Positions 35,701-49,400 of a stretch of DNA of 64,000 bases are shown here, in pieces. This DNA is from Otis tarda (taxonomy: Eukaryota > Chordata > Aves > Otidiformes > Otididae), in assembly GCA_026413225.1 (NCBI GenBank), contig CM048557.1, positions 56,968,987-57,032,986 on the forward strand, written 5' to 3'. A program made the translations under genes and the position numbers. Numbering within the stretch: the first letter of the stretch is position 1; each line of letters opens with the position of its first letter. Under the pieces are notes generated by a model, which was not told where the DNA came from, searched no databases, and saw nothing but the letters and a program-made list of their open reading frames with translations.

Positions 35701-38700
35701 TAATCTTTGTTTAAATAGGCTTGCTTTGTTGGTTTAATGGCAATTGTAGCCTTCATTGTTGCTGGGAAAACTCTGAACATATGGTCTATATGCAGTCTGA
35801 CGTCTAAAACCACATTAGAAGAACACAAAATAAATAGTTTTCTAGTACATCTTGTTGACTCTAAGATAGTCCTATGAGTTTAGAACTTTTGGGATAGTAA
35901 TGCCACCATTAACTTGACACAGAAATTAGAATAGTCCAGTGAAGTGCAAAATTTCACATTTCACTCTCGAGAAACCGTAAGAATGGGGCCTATGAAAGTG
36001 AGTGGCACATTAGTGTTCTTGAGAATGTCACAGTACACATATCTAGCATTGTCTGTAATAAAAAATTGTAAGTATGATAAATGCCAGCTCTTCCCATCTG
36101 CTCCTCAAATCTAAACAGATCCAATTTCTTAAAGGTGTTGAGCCAAAGTGGACCTTCTGTATTTGTAAACCAAACTGGATATTAATGGATTTCATTTTAT
36201 TAAGTTATAGTTTTAAATTAGATCATTTTTTGCTTCAAAAACATAGGGACCACTATCATCATAATAGTCTTGTAATATAGCTGCACTTCATAACACAGGT
36301 ACATGGTTTTTATTAGCAACAAAGGTGGGAGTGGATGTTGTTTATTAATCCAATAGCACCTAACGTCCCAGCCATGTTAGGTTCTCAACAGACTAGGATC
36401 TGTACAAATGCAGTACTTCCAATCTGTGTATGGAAACCATGCCATCAATAATCCCACACACTTAGAATACTCAGTAAATATGAAACTTCTGTTAAAGAAT
36501 CAAAGATGGACAGCAAAACTAAAAAATGTGAAACAAAGAGAAGAATTAGGATTGCAAATCATCATGGCCATCAGTGGTAAACCAAGTGAAGAAAATTTGA
36601 AATCAATAAGCAGTGTTTTGTCCACAGTAAAGTTCTTAGCAGAACCACCCTTACTTTCAAAAAAGTTAGGATGTCATCCACTTGTTTATGAGATCACATC
36701 AGGCAATTTTATTCTTGATACCTCTTAAATACAATCCACAATAGTTAAAACTGACAGTAAAGTCACTCCGTGGTCTAACAGAATGATCCAATACCCTTTA
36801 AAACATAAATAAATGCTTCCACTATACCTTCAATGGAGGTCTGAAAGCAAGCAGTTTCAACACAGGAATGTTAAAAGCTAGGCTTGCTGAACAGTTAAGA
36901 GGTAAGTACTACGGAGTATGAGAAACCATGGTGATAGACACATTAAAAATACCTGAGAGAAACAGAAATAGGTTGATAGATGAGTAACAAGGTCACATGG
37001 CATCAGTCCACAGGTGATGTGTTTTAGGAGACACTTGGTGCCTGGAAGCATGCAGTGTTACTGTAAGGCTTTTTTTTAGGAAAGTTGGTGTATTTCCAAA
37101 CACTGGTGGAAAGCAGAAAGAGCGAGTGTGGGCCAACCTCCCACAGTTCACATCTGATCCACTGAGAGTAGGATTAAGTATGATTGTCATAAACACTCAT
37201 TTTGTCTATTAACATGTAAACTGATGGCAGTATGTATAAATAAATGTAGCTGTGTGTCAGTCATTTCATCAGGTATCACAACTTTATTAATTTGCTGTGT
37301 ACACAAGGACAGAAGTTTCCCAAGGAGAGCACAATTTCTGCTAGGGTAGGTGTATCTCTGATCTTTTTTTCTCCTCTCAAGAGAAAATGACCCAGCTTTA
37401 GAGACTCACAATACTAGTGAAGCGGTTTAATAAAACAGCCACCTTTGCAGGAAGAATGATCAGGCATTAGGTAGTGATCAAACTAATGACCAGGCAATGT
37501 AGATAAGTAGAGAACTATCAGTATACAGCTGACACAAGAGTTACACAGAGCCTACCCATCCACTTTCACCCTATTTATTTAAAAAACCCTAATAGAGACA
37601 ATGCAGACCAGTGCCACCATATCAGCAAACTTAGGGGGTGACAGCCCATGTTGAAAAGTGAAATAACCTACAATTTGCTCTGTTAGTACTTTGTCAGCCA
37701 AATAGAGAGCAGAGTGTGCAGACAGTTTCTAATTCCAATACCAGCAGGTTATGGCTAGCAATCAGTCAGGAAAAGACAAGGGCTGAGAGTCTACCTGCAT
37801 TTACCCAGACTGCTACACTTCCAGGACAGGGGAATATGAACTAGTAATAGAAGTTATTTGTGTGGACTTCTTTTCCTTCACTATATTGTTATACTGATTG
37901 TGCTGTCTGAAATAGAATAGTCTGTTTATTATCAAGTTCACTAAAACAAAGACTTCTCCTAATATGTAACATACTAGTGTTGGACCCTTAATATATGTTT
38001 ACCATTATTTTTAAATTATTACTGCATCATTCTTTCAGTGTGCTGTGCATCAAAAGTATTTTTTTTTAAATCAAGACTGATTGACTTTCATTTTCTGATT
38101 AGAAGAGCTTTAAAAGTTGGGCAGGAAGAAGCTCTTAGTTTAAAACCTTCAATGGCCAAACTATACTCTAAACTTAAAATGAGAAATCTGTCTTGCAAGT
38201 CTTAAAGGGGATCATATCTTCTCTACATTCTAGAAAAGATGCAAAGTATTTACATGGACATTGACTGCATATTCTAACAGATAACGACAATAACTAAACT
38301 GCATGGGTGCACCCTACAAACATAGACTGCCAGTATGATGTGGGAGAGGTTTCATTGTTATGGTCCATCAGTGCCACTGCTGGGATTCAACAGAATCATT
38401 TGGATGTTAAACTATGTTGGATTTGCTTGTTGAAAGTTGGTGCTCACAACAGAAATAGATAAAAATCTCTGGTTGTTGAATCAAGAATGGATTATAGTGC
38501 TAGCTATGCTCGTTCCCTACCATTTAAAAAATACCAACATTTTAAAGTTCTATAAGGAGTCAGAAGAATTGGAGGAACAAAGCAAGAGATTAATGGATCA
38601 TTTTAAGCCTTTAATGAGAATGAGGGTACATCTTGGACACAGGTCATAAAACTGGCTCAAGACTGACAACAATGCATAATGACTGTGCAAAGGAATCCCC

Positions 38701-40331
38701 ATTATCAACCTAATAGTCAGGAAAAGATAGATTAGGATAGCACAGTGTTCACATGTGGCCTCTTGGGGATCATTTCTTAAATGAATTCTTAACACACAAT
38801 GCTGTAAAAAGATGATTTGTTGAGACTCGAGGACGATTTCTTTCCTGGATATTTCAATGGTTTTAGCATGGCTGATGACATATTTCCTCCTTAGGTTGTG
38901 TACCCAGAAAAAAAGATGGAAATATATTAAATGGCACAAAAGCATGGTTTAATAAACTGAGCATCTTACACTGTATTCTTCAGGCTTCGTATACTGCAGC
39001 GAAAAAAATACACATTGCGTTAAAGCTTTGAGAAACTCAAAGAGAAGTGCTAAATATCTGTTTTCCCTACTAGGTCTGCTGAACTTACAAGAATCAGTCA
39101 GCAAATTCATCTGTGACCCACGGCTGGAGCCAGTCTTCATTAATCCCAATGGCTGTCATTAATCATATTAAAATCCTTAGTGCGTTTTGTCCCAGTTGAA
39201 ACATGAAGGCTTTATATGGAGAACTAATGACATAGATACTGCAGAGAGGGAACAGCCTGTGATGTTAAGTTAGAGAATCCACTCGAAAAAGTTAACCATG
39301 TATTAAAAAAAAAAATGAAATCTTCCTGACCATTCTGGGACAATATATGCCAAAAGACCACCAAAAGACAGCACCCCATATCTAACTTTTGGAGACATTT
39401 AATTAAAGGGTAAAGAAAACTTAAAGACATTGACTTCATGCCACTTTTCCTAAAGCAGGATGGCATGTAGCAGGACTAAAAATTGTTTCCCACACCTACA
39501 TATGGATTAACAACAGACAAAAAAAAAAAAAACCTGTTGTTTTCTATTCATTCTGTCATGAAAAGTCCAATAATTACCTGGCTCACAGGTGGCACAGAGA
39601 TTTAAAATATTTAGCAGAAACCAGGTTTCTGCCATCACACTGCTTATTTACCATCTGTTTCTCCTCCTCATAACGACTTTGAGTCTAGTGACCAGTTTCT
39701 TTGCCCACATCACCCACTGACTTTGAGGCTTCAGTGATTTTTTTCTTCCTAGTCTGGCACTTGTTTCATTCCAGTTCAGGTTAGAAGTCCCAACGTTAAT
39801 TAGATTCCATAAGTCTTTTGAAAATCAGCACCTGAACAGAGGAGAAAGACCATATCAGTTCTCCGTGGAGATAATTCCTCCTGTAGCTTGGCACTAGTTA
39901 TAATACATTGCTGTCCTCTGGTCATCTGACAAGTCAAAAAAAAAGATCAATAGCAAAACAAAGAAGATATAGGGATCTTACGAGATCTAAAGATACTGCT
40001 GCAGGAGATGTTATAGGAGGCCCAAAGGGTATCTGAAGTTTTTGCAGTGAGTAAAGCAGGTAGCACTGTGACACAGCATATGCATGTGTAAGAAACCAGG
40101 ATCCTTTAATTATGCAGCTAACAGAACATTTGCTTTTTTTTTTTTTTTTAATATCAGGAGCAGTCTTTTATGTACCTAAGCAAGGATGTGGAGAGACCTC
40201 CAAAATATTTTTTTCATATGTATGAGAACATGAAACCCATATGACTTGTTACTGAGCTGAACTGGGATGCATTATACAGGGGACCAAAGTTTGGTGCGGT
40301 GTATATGGTGCTCTGAGTCAAAGTCAGCTAA
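29749..40331. other. Long non-coding stretch, no gene recognised
   Basis: About 10.6 kb of AT-rich DNA without an identifiable gene. Short simple repeats include A8(TA)7 followed by CACACA at 31583-31610, an A13 run at 32570-32582 and T runs near 33311 and 38058. Open frames at 30537-30929, 33804-34142, 35197-35517 and 36408-36728 are 106-130 residues but have no recognised domain. The one at 30537 is preceded by a pyrimidine-rich stretch ending ATGCAG. I cannot support any of them as real. Confidence 0.5.
31583..31610. repeat. A-run plus (TA)n/(CA)n microsatellite
   Basis: Eight A residues, then seven TA units, then CA units. It is a short simple-sequence repeat, likely polymorphic in length. 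Confidence 0.85.
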
Positions 40332-40382
40332 TGTCAATGGGGCCCCATCTGCTGTCTTCAGCAGACTTTGGATCAGGCTTAT
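40332..40382. repeat. Relic of the ancient 'TTTGGATCAGG' repeat
   Basis: TGTCAATGGGGCCCCATCTG followed by CTTCAGCAGACTTTGGATCAGG matches the same old amniote repeat phrase (attgacttcaatgggctttggatcaggccc) seen at 5.6, 11.9 and 40.7 kb. The family name is not certain. Confidence 0.4.
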
Positions 40383-40696
40383 TGCATACTGATAAAGATA
40401 AAGCAGAAGGGGGCCTTGAATTCTCATTCTGATTTATGCTGAGTAATTGAATACAAATATAAAGACAATATAAATAACTTCAGAAAGGTCACTTGGCTAG
40501 TCAGACTGGGAAATAAATTTAGAAGCCTTAGGTAAATGCTTAGACTACCAAAGAAAACACTTAATTTGAAGGCAACAGGCAATTTTTTTTTTTGTCATTA
40601 CATTTTTTAAATAATATCAGGCATCATTCAAAATCTATGTTTTTCTTTATTCCTAATGTAGTAAACAATCAATAGGGCTTTTCAGCTCTTTCCTTA

Positions 40697-40750
40697 TGGC
40701 CTGATCCTACTATTGATCTCAGTCCAAAGTTCCCACTTTACTTCAATGAA
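40697..40750. repeat. Ancient repeat relic beside a CR1 tail
   Basis: TGGCCTGATCCTACTATTGA, then CAGTCCAAAGTTCCCACTTT and ACTTCAATGAAG, match the opposite orientation of the phrase at 40332-40382 (ggcctgatccaaag ... attgacttcaatg). It lies directly before the CR1 fragment at 40760, so the younger CR1 probably inserted in or next to it. Confidence 0.4.
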
Positions 40751-40759
40751 GTCTCACAC

Positions 40760-40908
40760 AGCCCCATTCTTGGAAACATTCAAGGCCAGGTTGGATGAGG
40801 CTTTGAGCAACCTGATCTGGTTGGAGATGTTCCTTCTCCTCACAGGGGTGTTGGACTAGGTGACATTTAAAGGTCCCTTCCAACCCAAACCATTCTATGA
40901 TTCTATAT
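40760..40908 (+). mobile_element. CR1 LINE fragment, 3' end, plus orientation
   Basis: Only the last 150 bp or so of CR1 is present: CCCCATTCTTGGAAACATTC, AAGGCCAGGTTGGATGAGG, CTTTGAGCAACCTGATCTGG, GGGGTGTTGGACTAGGTGAC, AAGGTCCCTTCCAACCCAAA, then ATTCTATGATTCTATAT. It is closer to the usual consensus than the copy at 23.8 kb. It is 5'-truncated and carries no coding sequence. Confidence 0.93.
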
Positions 40909-43900
40909 ATAAGAAAAGCCTCAGGCTTAATGAGTTTCTGTATCAGCGTCATTTATGATATATGTAAGATTATGTAGATCTGGGAATAGTATCTGGCAGT
41001 CATGTGCTGCTGCACAAGAGTGAGATAACAGAGATAACACCCAACTTACCACCTCAACCCACAGAATACCCTTTGGCAGCAACATATGAACCCATCTGTC
41101 AGGTAGTCCAGGGAGTAGGGTGCCAACATCTGGATGTCATTTCCAGAGGGAAAAAAGAGAGATGTAAATACATGTATGTTTCCTTTCTGGTTTGACTCAG
41201 CTGTCTGTCTTCTAGGAGCCATGAGATTTTCTCCAAGCTAGATAGTTAGTTCAGTTCATTCTTGCATATGTTTGAAGATGACCTGTTCCCCAGCTGTCAC
41301 ATCCCAAATCCTACATATGGACCAAGGATACTGAAGTCAATTTTGTACTTCCTGATCTGAAATGAAGCAAAATTTGTGGGAAACCAGTCTCAGGGTTCTA
41401 AATGGTTTAGGTAAACCACAGGTTGTATTCATTGCTGAAAGCGAGACAGGAAGACAGCAGTGGTCTTAGACCAGAATAACCCAAATTTTCCAGTTTCTAC
41501 TCCAGTGCTCCAACTACTAGATAGTCACTCACATCTTCGCGTTTACAATATTAGATTCTCTATGCTGCTTTCAGCAATGAAATCCAGGCATCTATTCCCT
41601 ATTACTAGCAGAATTACAGTTTACTGATCCTTTCCCTTAACAGGGAAATATGTTCGAAGTGCAAGTGCCCAGTCTTGCCAACAAATTTAACTTTAATCTT
41701 ATGACAGTTTCATTAAAGAAATGGCATGTTCAAGGTCAAAGCTAAGAACGTGCTTGTTTACAAGTTGTAGTTTAGACTTTGCAACTAATACATACCTACA
41801 AAGTCCAAGAGCCAGACCATCATTCCTTCTATTTCACCTACACAGAAAACTTGTTCCTACTTGTGTATCTGTTCCCTGATTCATATAATATATGAATATA
41901 CTAATTAGTACAAAAACTTCAGTGCAGCCATTGAATACTCTCAGACAAGACACAGGAAGGTATGAGGCTTTTCAGTCCCACCAAATTGTTGTCACCTTAA
42001 AACACATTCCTGGACGCCTGGGAATCGGCTGTGAGGAATTGTGTAGGTCTGGCTTTCAAGGCAGGAATCTGCTGTTCGGATCCAGGGGTGAACACAGAGC
42101 ATCATAGAAAGGAGCGTTGCTTTGGTTAACAGCACTTCCTATGCTGCGCACAGAAAGATTACAACACATCCAAAAACAATGGAAAAGGAAAGAGAGAGGG
42201 AAGGACAAGAGAAGTGGCGACAGGAACCTGGTGTCTTATTTGCCCTGCCCCTTGATAAATAATATTGTTGAGTTTAGGAAAAGGTGGAAGCATCTAGAGC
42301 TGCAAAGAAAGGGAAGACAGTGCCTAGGGCAAATGAAAGCAGTAGGGAACATAAAGCTGGTGTTTGGAGATGGACAGGAAGTGGAAGGAATCCAAGTCAT
42401 TTAGTCAGGATCCAGCCTTTGGCGGAAAAAAAAAAAAAAAAGTGTTTTATTGCTGCTTTATGTTCTTTAATTAAAATGGATAGGGAAAACCAGAAAGAAC
42501 TCTGCAGTGTAAAGAGGTCTTCAGTTCACCTGACTCACACTATCATTTGTGGCACAGAAATTTGGCACATTTGAAGGCAAAGAAAATGTTGCGGACTCAT
42601 TTTATACCAATGTATCCCCTTTTAATGGTCTGTGATGGATGTAAAAAGAACGGTATGCAGGCTGTGAAGAGCGTGATTGCCACAATACATTGGGCTGCTG
42701 TTTCATCCTACCTACAAACCTAAATAATCCGAATACCCAAATCTTTTTAAGACACCTGTGTGGAAAGGAAGGTGGACAGAAAATTACCCAGACCCCTGAG
42801 GGAATGCAGTCCATTCTGCTTTGACTTGTAAAAATATCATTGTTAACATAACTGATAATTCATGCATTCTAGCACCTCACAGATACGAACATATTTACCT
42901 CCTTAACAGCTCTGTGATATAGGCACTGTTAGGCCAAGTTCAGCATCCTCCTCAGTAGATATATGCAGAATGAGCTTGATCATTTCCCTCCACCTCACAA
43001 GTGAGAAAAATAAAGAAAAAGTAAGTGAGCATTTGAAGGAAAGCTATAGCCAAACTAGGACAAAAGCACAAGTAATCATTCCCTTTTCCCTCTTCTTTAC
43101 AGTGAGCTTCTTTCTGTTCATTCCTGCTTTTTAGGGCAATATTAAAGGTTTAATTCCATAATGCTGGCTTACACAAGGAGTTCTTTTGCAAGCAATAGCG
43201 TCCCATGAGTTTAGTGAAATTAGTGCTGCTCTGTGATGGCATTTTAAAAAAGGGCCCCAGGTAGAAGTCACTGATGGTGGAAGTTAAGTCTACTGCCACT
43301 GAAGGAAGATTTTGCACCACTTTTGTTGTTACTGAAAACAACCCATGAAATTCAGACATGGTTACTTGGAACCCCCAGCGATATTGTAGATTAGAAACTC
43401 TGCATAATACTGCAGCCTCCATTTTATACTGAGTAGATTAAAAACGCAGTGCCTTAATCCTTACCTATAGCTGGAGCATTTTCTGCAACATGCAATGAAA
43501 ATCTTCTGCTCTGCTCTTTGGGGTCATACTGGAGTATGGTTGAGAAAGGGAGCTTCAGGAACACTTCAGTGTATACATTTCAGTAAAACCATGCTATTTC
43601 TGTAAATTAAGAGTTCTCGTTTTCTCCCTGATAGATGTGCAGGCATGTCTCACTAACAATTACTGAGGGTCACAGGCAAACAATTTCTACACCTACTGTA
43701 CATAGTAATTGTCATGAGAAATTATCTTCACAGCCTTCTAAGCTTCCCGTTTGCAAACAATGATCTGTGTGATAATAATATCTCTATAGCTTACAATGCA
43801 TACACATTAGCCTGGTGTATACACAGTGCAACTTTCCAATAGACATCAGCATTGATTATCAAAAGTTTATTCCATACTTCATAGCTGGGAATAAAATGCT

Positions 43901-44177
43901 TGGCATGTTTTTATCAACGAAATAGTCATTTTCAGTGCCTCTGGCTGCATATTATTCCTGACTAAATGGACATGATACAAACCTCCTACATTCCAGCATA
44001 TGGCTTTCTTGCATGCTTCAGAACGAGAAATTAAGCAGTCATAAACATTAACAGTCTCTATAGTGCTAAATCAAGATGATTTCGTAGTATTATATCTCAT
44101 AATATGGTTGCTTCAAGAAATGCCACTTTAAAAAACAGAATATTTTTACATTCAGAATTAAGTATTATTTTCTCCTC
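40909..44177. other. Non-coding DNA, no gene recognised
   Basis: No gene recognised. A purine-rich stretch (about 42170-42425) ends in a 16-base A run (42426-42441) and supports overlapping open frames at 42117-42574 with Lys/Arg-rich translations. I see no parent gene for a processed pseudogene. At 42856-42990 the words TAGCACCTCACAG and AACAGCTCTGTGATATAGGC faintly resemble an old repeat ('cctgtgaggtaggta'). Confidence 0.5.
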
Positions 44178-44223
44178 ATTTCTCATAATCTTTTAATATG
44201 ATTTCTCATAATCTTTTAATATG
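44178..44223. repeat. Perfect 23-bp tandem duplication
   Basis: A 23-bp unit beginning ATTTCTCATAATC and ending TTTTAATATG occurs twice head to tail (44178-44200 and 44201-44223) with no mismatch. Perfect identity suggests a recent replication-slippage event, possibly polymorphic in the population. Confidence 0.9.
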
Positions 44224-44500
44224 GCAGATGTGCACCTGATTGTGCTGTTTCCCATACAGCAAAGCATGTTTCTGTGCTGTTAAGCGCTAACCTACTTCAT
44301 ATGTATGATACCTGTTCCGCCAAGTTGCCTCTCTTTCTCTATGCATGCTGCAAGAACATTTTTAATGAAATATTTTTCATTAACAACACTTTCAAATGTG
44401 TACGCTATCCATAAGAAAAAAAAATCATTTTGCTTGGGATTAAACTGAGTTTTAAATAACAGGCTGCGTTATTATACATACCCCAGCCCTCAGGCAGAGG

Positions 44501-44547
44501 CACATACCTGCATATACCCACATACGTACATATACATACACACACAG
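44501..44547. repeat. CA/TA-rich imperfect microsatellite
   Basis: Alternating CACATAC, CATATAC and CATACACACAC units form a degraded alternating purine-pyrimidine tract. It is low-complexity, with no coding meaning. Confidence 0.7.
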
Positions 44548-46009
44548 AAGAGAGCCTTTTCCTCTGAGTATCTTGTGTCCCCTGTAGCCCTTTAATGCTT
44601 AAGGCTAAAATGCTAAAATACTGAAAACAGGTGTACCTTGACCCTCTGAAGATCTGATAAGATCTGACTGGATCAAAGGCCAAGGTCACTTGAGTCATGA
44701 GATTGGCTGAGTGATATTATTTTTGTCATGGTTCCAAACTGTTGAGAGGTAGGACTCTGATTCTGGCACACGAGAATCAAATGATATGATAGTCTAGTTA
44801 TTAAATATGACAGATAGAAAAAGCTGTATGTTGCACAGCTACTCTGTGATTAGTACCCTATATTTTACAATGTCACTGCTCTGAATGCTATAATACTTCC
44901 AAGACTCTTTCAAGAACTAAGGCTTTTGAATTTAAAAAGAAACAATAAAAGAAGATACAGATGAAATCTGGTAACAGTTCTGTAAGATTTCACAGTTTAT
45001 TTTCCCAAACAGCATTCTTCTTCAATAATTCAACTGTAAAACTTGCTCTCTAAAGATGTTTTTTCCTTAGGATCATCTTTAAATCTTTTATTTTATTTTA
45101 ATCAGATAGATGAATAAACTCCTATGAAGCACTAGAGGAAAGAAAAACAAGAAAAGTTAGTTCCATCTCCTCATTTTCATTTTATGCTTACATATAGATG
45201 CAGCTTTTTGAATCCAGCTCTATTCCCCTATTCCTCCATTCCGAGGATTAGGGAAGAACCTCATCAACAATAAAAATGCCCATCTCACTCGTGTATCTCA
45301 ATCATCTTTTTAAAGTAATCAAAAGTAGAGTAGTTTGGTGCTTAGTGTGGCATATCTGTAACATACACAGTCTTACAATCAGTTCATGCATCTGAAAACT
45401 GAATATACATTTGTCTTTCCCTGATGCTTTGCAAATGTTTTTAAAATGCTTTTAGATCCACTGATGAAAGACATTGTAGTAGCATGCAGTATCACTGACA
45501 TGGGTGTCTTGAGTGCCTACTTGCATTTTGAAAATACAGCCTTTTGTCGTCAGAAGAAGGCCTAAAATCCTAATTAAATTGAAAGATTCTGTGGGCTGAG
45601 GGATTGTACAGTATTAGATAAGTTAGCAACAAACCCATCAAGTAGTCCAGGGGGAAAAAAATAAAATGCAATCAAGTAATCTTACAATCAGCAGATAAAA
45701 GCTAAATAGAAACATATTACATAGCCTGTAACTATAATAGGCTAACACTGCATTATTTCCAAGACATAACTGCTGCATACAATCAGAAAGAAAGTGAAGA
45801 ACTATGAAATGTTCAGTGAAAATGGAATAAGAAGGAAGAACTTGAGTTCAAAACTTGGGATTTTCTAATGTTTCTTCTCAGAGAGAGGATGATTGCTTGT
45901 TACAGATAGGAAAAATGATCATACAAAGACATGTCTGAACGGGCAAGAGTTGCTACTGTACTTAAGACCGGAGCTGGAAGGAATGACTGTTTCTGTTTTG
46001 AATAGAAGT
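44548..46009. other. Non-coding DNA, nothing recognised
   Basis: AT-rich sequence with no recognisable gene, RNA or repeat family. Confidence 0.55.
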
Positions 46010-46400
46010 GGGCCCCCTGGTCTCTAAGAATGTGTGCATGATGTATAATAGATACCTGTCTGATATAATTAATTATATTTTTCCTAAATTTAACATTGCC
46101 TGCAGGGAAAAATCATTTTACTTGGTGAAATCCCTCATGCCACACAAAGTCTGTGCACAAGCCAGATTTAATTGCTGTGATAAAACCACAAGAAAGACCA
46201 GGTTTGCATTAAATCTATAACCACATCTAGTGAAGAATAGCTTTAATCACCTTTGAAATGGTGACCACAAGATAATTAAAGGGAAAGTGTTCTCATTAGT
46301 AATTATCCAGGAATATCAAATCTCAGTTTATCATTAAGTCCAATTTAAAATGGCTTGGCATGGTTTTAATTTTTTCCTCTATTTCTGAGGTTATGAATCT
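46010..46400. promoter_or_regulatory. Possible conserved enhancer block
   Basis: A dense series of factor-like words with little low-complexity sequence: two AACCACA RUNX-type sites (46184-46190 and 46219-46225) plus a nearby GACCACA, a CTTTGAA TCF/LEF-type site (46251-46257), several TAATTA and TAATTATC homeodomain words, and GCTTTAATCACC. A 70-residue open frame (46008-46220) overlaps it without a recognised motif. The texture is that of vertebrate conserved non-coding elements near developmental genes. This is inference; conservation was not tested. Confidence 0.25.
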
Positions 46401-49400
46401 CCTAGAATTTTTTTCTATGAGAGTGGGGAAAAAAATGAAGTTTGCCCTGTGCACTGTCATGCTTCATTTCCTGGTCAGTGCTAGTCAGAGTGAGGATACC
46501 AGGTAAGAGCAGTGACTTCTCATTAACAGCTTTGCCATTTTCACATTCAGTACAAACTGAAAACTGAAGTTTTTCATTCTCACTAAAGACAGCAATAGTA
46601 GTGTTGCTGTGAGATGATGTATCTTCTTGCTTCTGTCATTAAATCCTCTTCAGTGTAGTTTCTCTGATCACGGTAACACATACTCGATGTCTTGCAGATA
46701 TGTTTCCAGTGGAAAAGGGAAGAAGAGTTTAACTAGAATCTAATAAATAACTTGCTTTAACTTGCACATGTAAATCAGCACTGCAACAGAGTTTTTCAAA
46801 CAGCGTGCAAGACCACCCCTATTCTCCAGAATCAAAGCATAGCAGTGATTCCAGGCTTTGACGAGAGTCACCTGTGTTATGAGCTGACCTTAATCAAAGA
46901 CAAGGGCAGAGAGCAAGTTCTCCTGCTGTTCACATTGTTTCCTCTGTCTGACCTGTTTAACAAACCTAATAATACACACCACATCTCATTAGGCTCAGCA
47001 TTTGCTTGCTTGTAAAGAAAATTATTTTGGAAGACTATATTTAAGAACATCAGATAGCACAATGTGGCGTGTGTAGTAGTGTAAACTTGTTTCTTTTACA
47101 GGAACTCTTTTCCCTCTGCATACTTTCTCTGCTTTCCTCCTCTTTTCCTCTTTACACACCTCAGAAAATACGCCAGGAGGGGAGATTCTGGTCTGGTCTG
47201 AGCTGCTGCCTATGAAATTTCAGACAGCTTGATTTTTGGCTTGGCAAAGTTTGGTGGGGGTCACTTTCAGTATTAGGCTTATAATGAAAGGTCTGTTGTA
47301 ACCTTATCTATGTTATGTGGAAGAGATCAGCATCACTCAATCGTTAAAAAAAAAAAAGAAGGCTTCTTTTCTTTCTTTAAATGTAATTTCATTTTCCTTT
47401 CCCCCAAGTCTTATTGTGGGTTCACTGAGCTATGCTCCCCTTCAGGCAGAAATGGAAACCAGAGGAGTTGCATTCCTTCAGTCCGTTTCTGACAGCGAGT
47501 GTGGCTGCACCAAGCTCAGCAGCTAAAGTCCTGCCCATTACTCTGTAGTGCAGCTGTGCAGAACTTGGCTGTTTCGGATCATAGTGCTTTTATAGAGACT
47601 TTCCCGAAGATTTCACTTGGTTCGTTCCTGCTGAATTGCGCTTTGAGACAGGCAAACACCACAAAAATAAGGGTGAAAGAAAAGTATCAAAACACTCAGT
47701 GAAAAGCCTTGCATTTCATCTGGTTTTGTGTTGAAATTGTACGGTGCTATGAAGTTTGCGTGATACAGAGGAATAAAAGAATTATTTGAACTTTGGCCCA
47801 GGTTTGCTTTGAAATGTTCATGAACCACAGCAAAACTTTCAACTCATGTAAAGTGAGATTCAAGTTCGTAATGAAACCAGGCCATTTTACATGGATTCAG
47901 GTTTCATAATGCAGGTCTCACAGCTGTACTCTTAAAGGAACGTATTCCTATCTCAAGATGGGATTTACATACTATATGTAACTCCCCACATATCCCAGCA
48001 AGATTATTACTTTCTTATATAGCCGTAAATCCTAGAGCTTTATGTTATGTCAAGGGAACGGATAATCAGCTCACTAAGGGCCAAATCCTACCCCCTGAAC
48101 AGGCATGTCAGGGCCCAAGAGGTGAAAGAAACCCTGTTCTTTGAGGCGACAGATTAGCAAGGCAGACCCTCCACAGCAGCACAGAGGATGCTCAGTTCAC
48201 ACCGGTGTGCCAGGGTCTTCGAACAAGGATGTGGTCAGCCCCAATAGCCACGTACAGAGCAGCATAGGAACCAACAGCCCTGCACCAAACAGATCAGGCA
48301 CTAGTTAGGTCATGTCAATCAGGTCCTGACACACATTATTCTTTTCCCTAGAAGCATTCCTGCAACTTAAATTCAGAGCATATTGGCCAGCTAAGATAAG
48401 TAATGTTAAACTATAGAGAGGGTAAACACAAATCATCAGGTTCCAGACTCAAACACTACTCCCTAGAACTAAGCAGTGGAAAAAGCAAAAGCAGAATAAA
48501 AGTTATGGCCCTGCACTCTATTCGATATTAAGGACACTAGAGTGGTTTTGTTTTTTGGGTTTTTTTTTTTAAACCTGAATATTCTTTACTGCAGCTTTCT
48601 GAACATCAGCAGGCAGCCTGAAGAACCCAATTCTCTGTATACCTACCACTAGCATTCCCTGCTGTCTGACACCTTAATGGCTGTAATTTAGGATCTCTCC
48701 CGTCCTGACCACACATGGGTGCACTGAAGTGCACCCAGGAGCATAGTGTGCTCTATTGACACACCAACAAAAAGAGGGACAACAGAATCATAACAGGTAT
48801 CGCTCTGGAAAGTGAAATCAGTCAGGAAAAATGCCCTGTTTCAAAGACCAAGACTTCCCTTCTCAGCAGCAGCCCTCACATAAGGACAGCTTGTTTGTAC
48901 TCAGCCTAAGCACTGCCCACACCAGGCAAGCACCAGAGGGTGGGACATCTCTTCGCTCAGATCTGTCCTCTAGTACTGGACCCAGTTTCCTTCCTCTCTC
49001 AGTCTCCCTGCCAAGCCAGGGCCCTCCCAACACAGCCCTTTTTATGCTGTGTGTGGAGCGGTGTGTATAGGAAGCAATTAACTCCCCACAGCTGGTCTAA
49101 CTCCTACAAGATGGGGAGACAACTGTGGTCCCTTTTCTAGCCAGCTTAAGGATTAACCTCTTCTTCCCCAGTGCCTCGGTGGGGTGCAGGCACCCTGGGA
49201 CACAGCGAGTTAGGGTACAGCTCTGAACGTATCTGACAGCTGACTTTCAGCAGAAGTCCCGCATCTGAATGACAAAGGGCTATCTGTCTTTAGAAAAAAG
49301 CATGATATCAGTAACAGGTTAAAAAAAGTTCTGTGTTTACATTTATTATTATAGATCCAGTGCAAGCAAATATAATCATATCCTGTAGAAATTATCCAAA

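Noticed and set aside
42117-42574. Lys/Arg-rich frames ending near an A16 run, considered as a processed pseudogene
   Set aside because: The translation matches no gene I know. The A run sits within the frame and no target duplication was seen around it.
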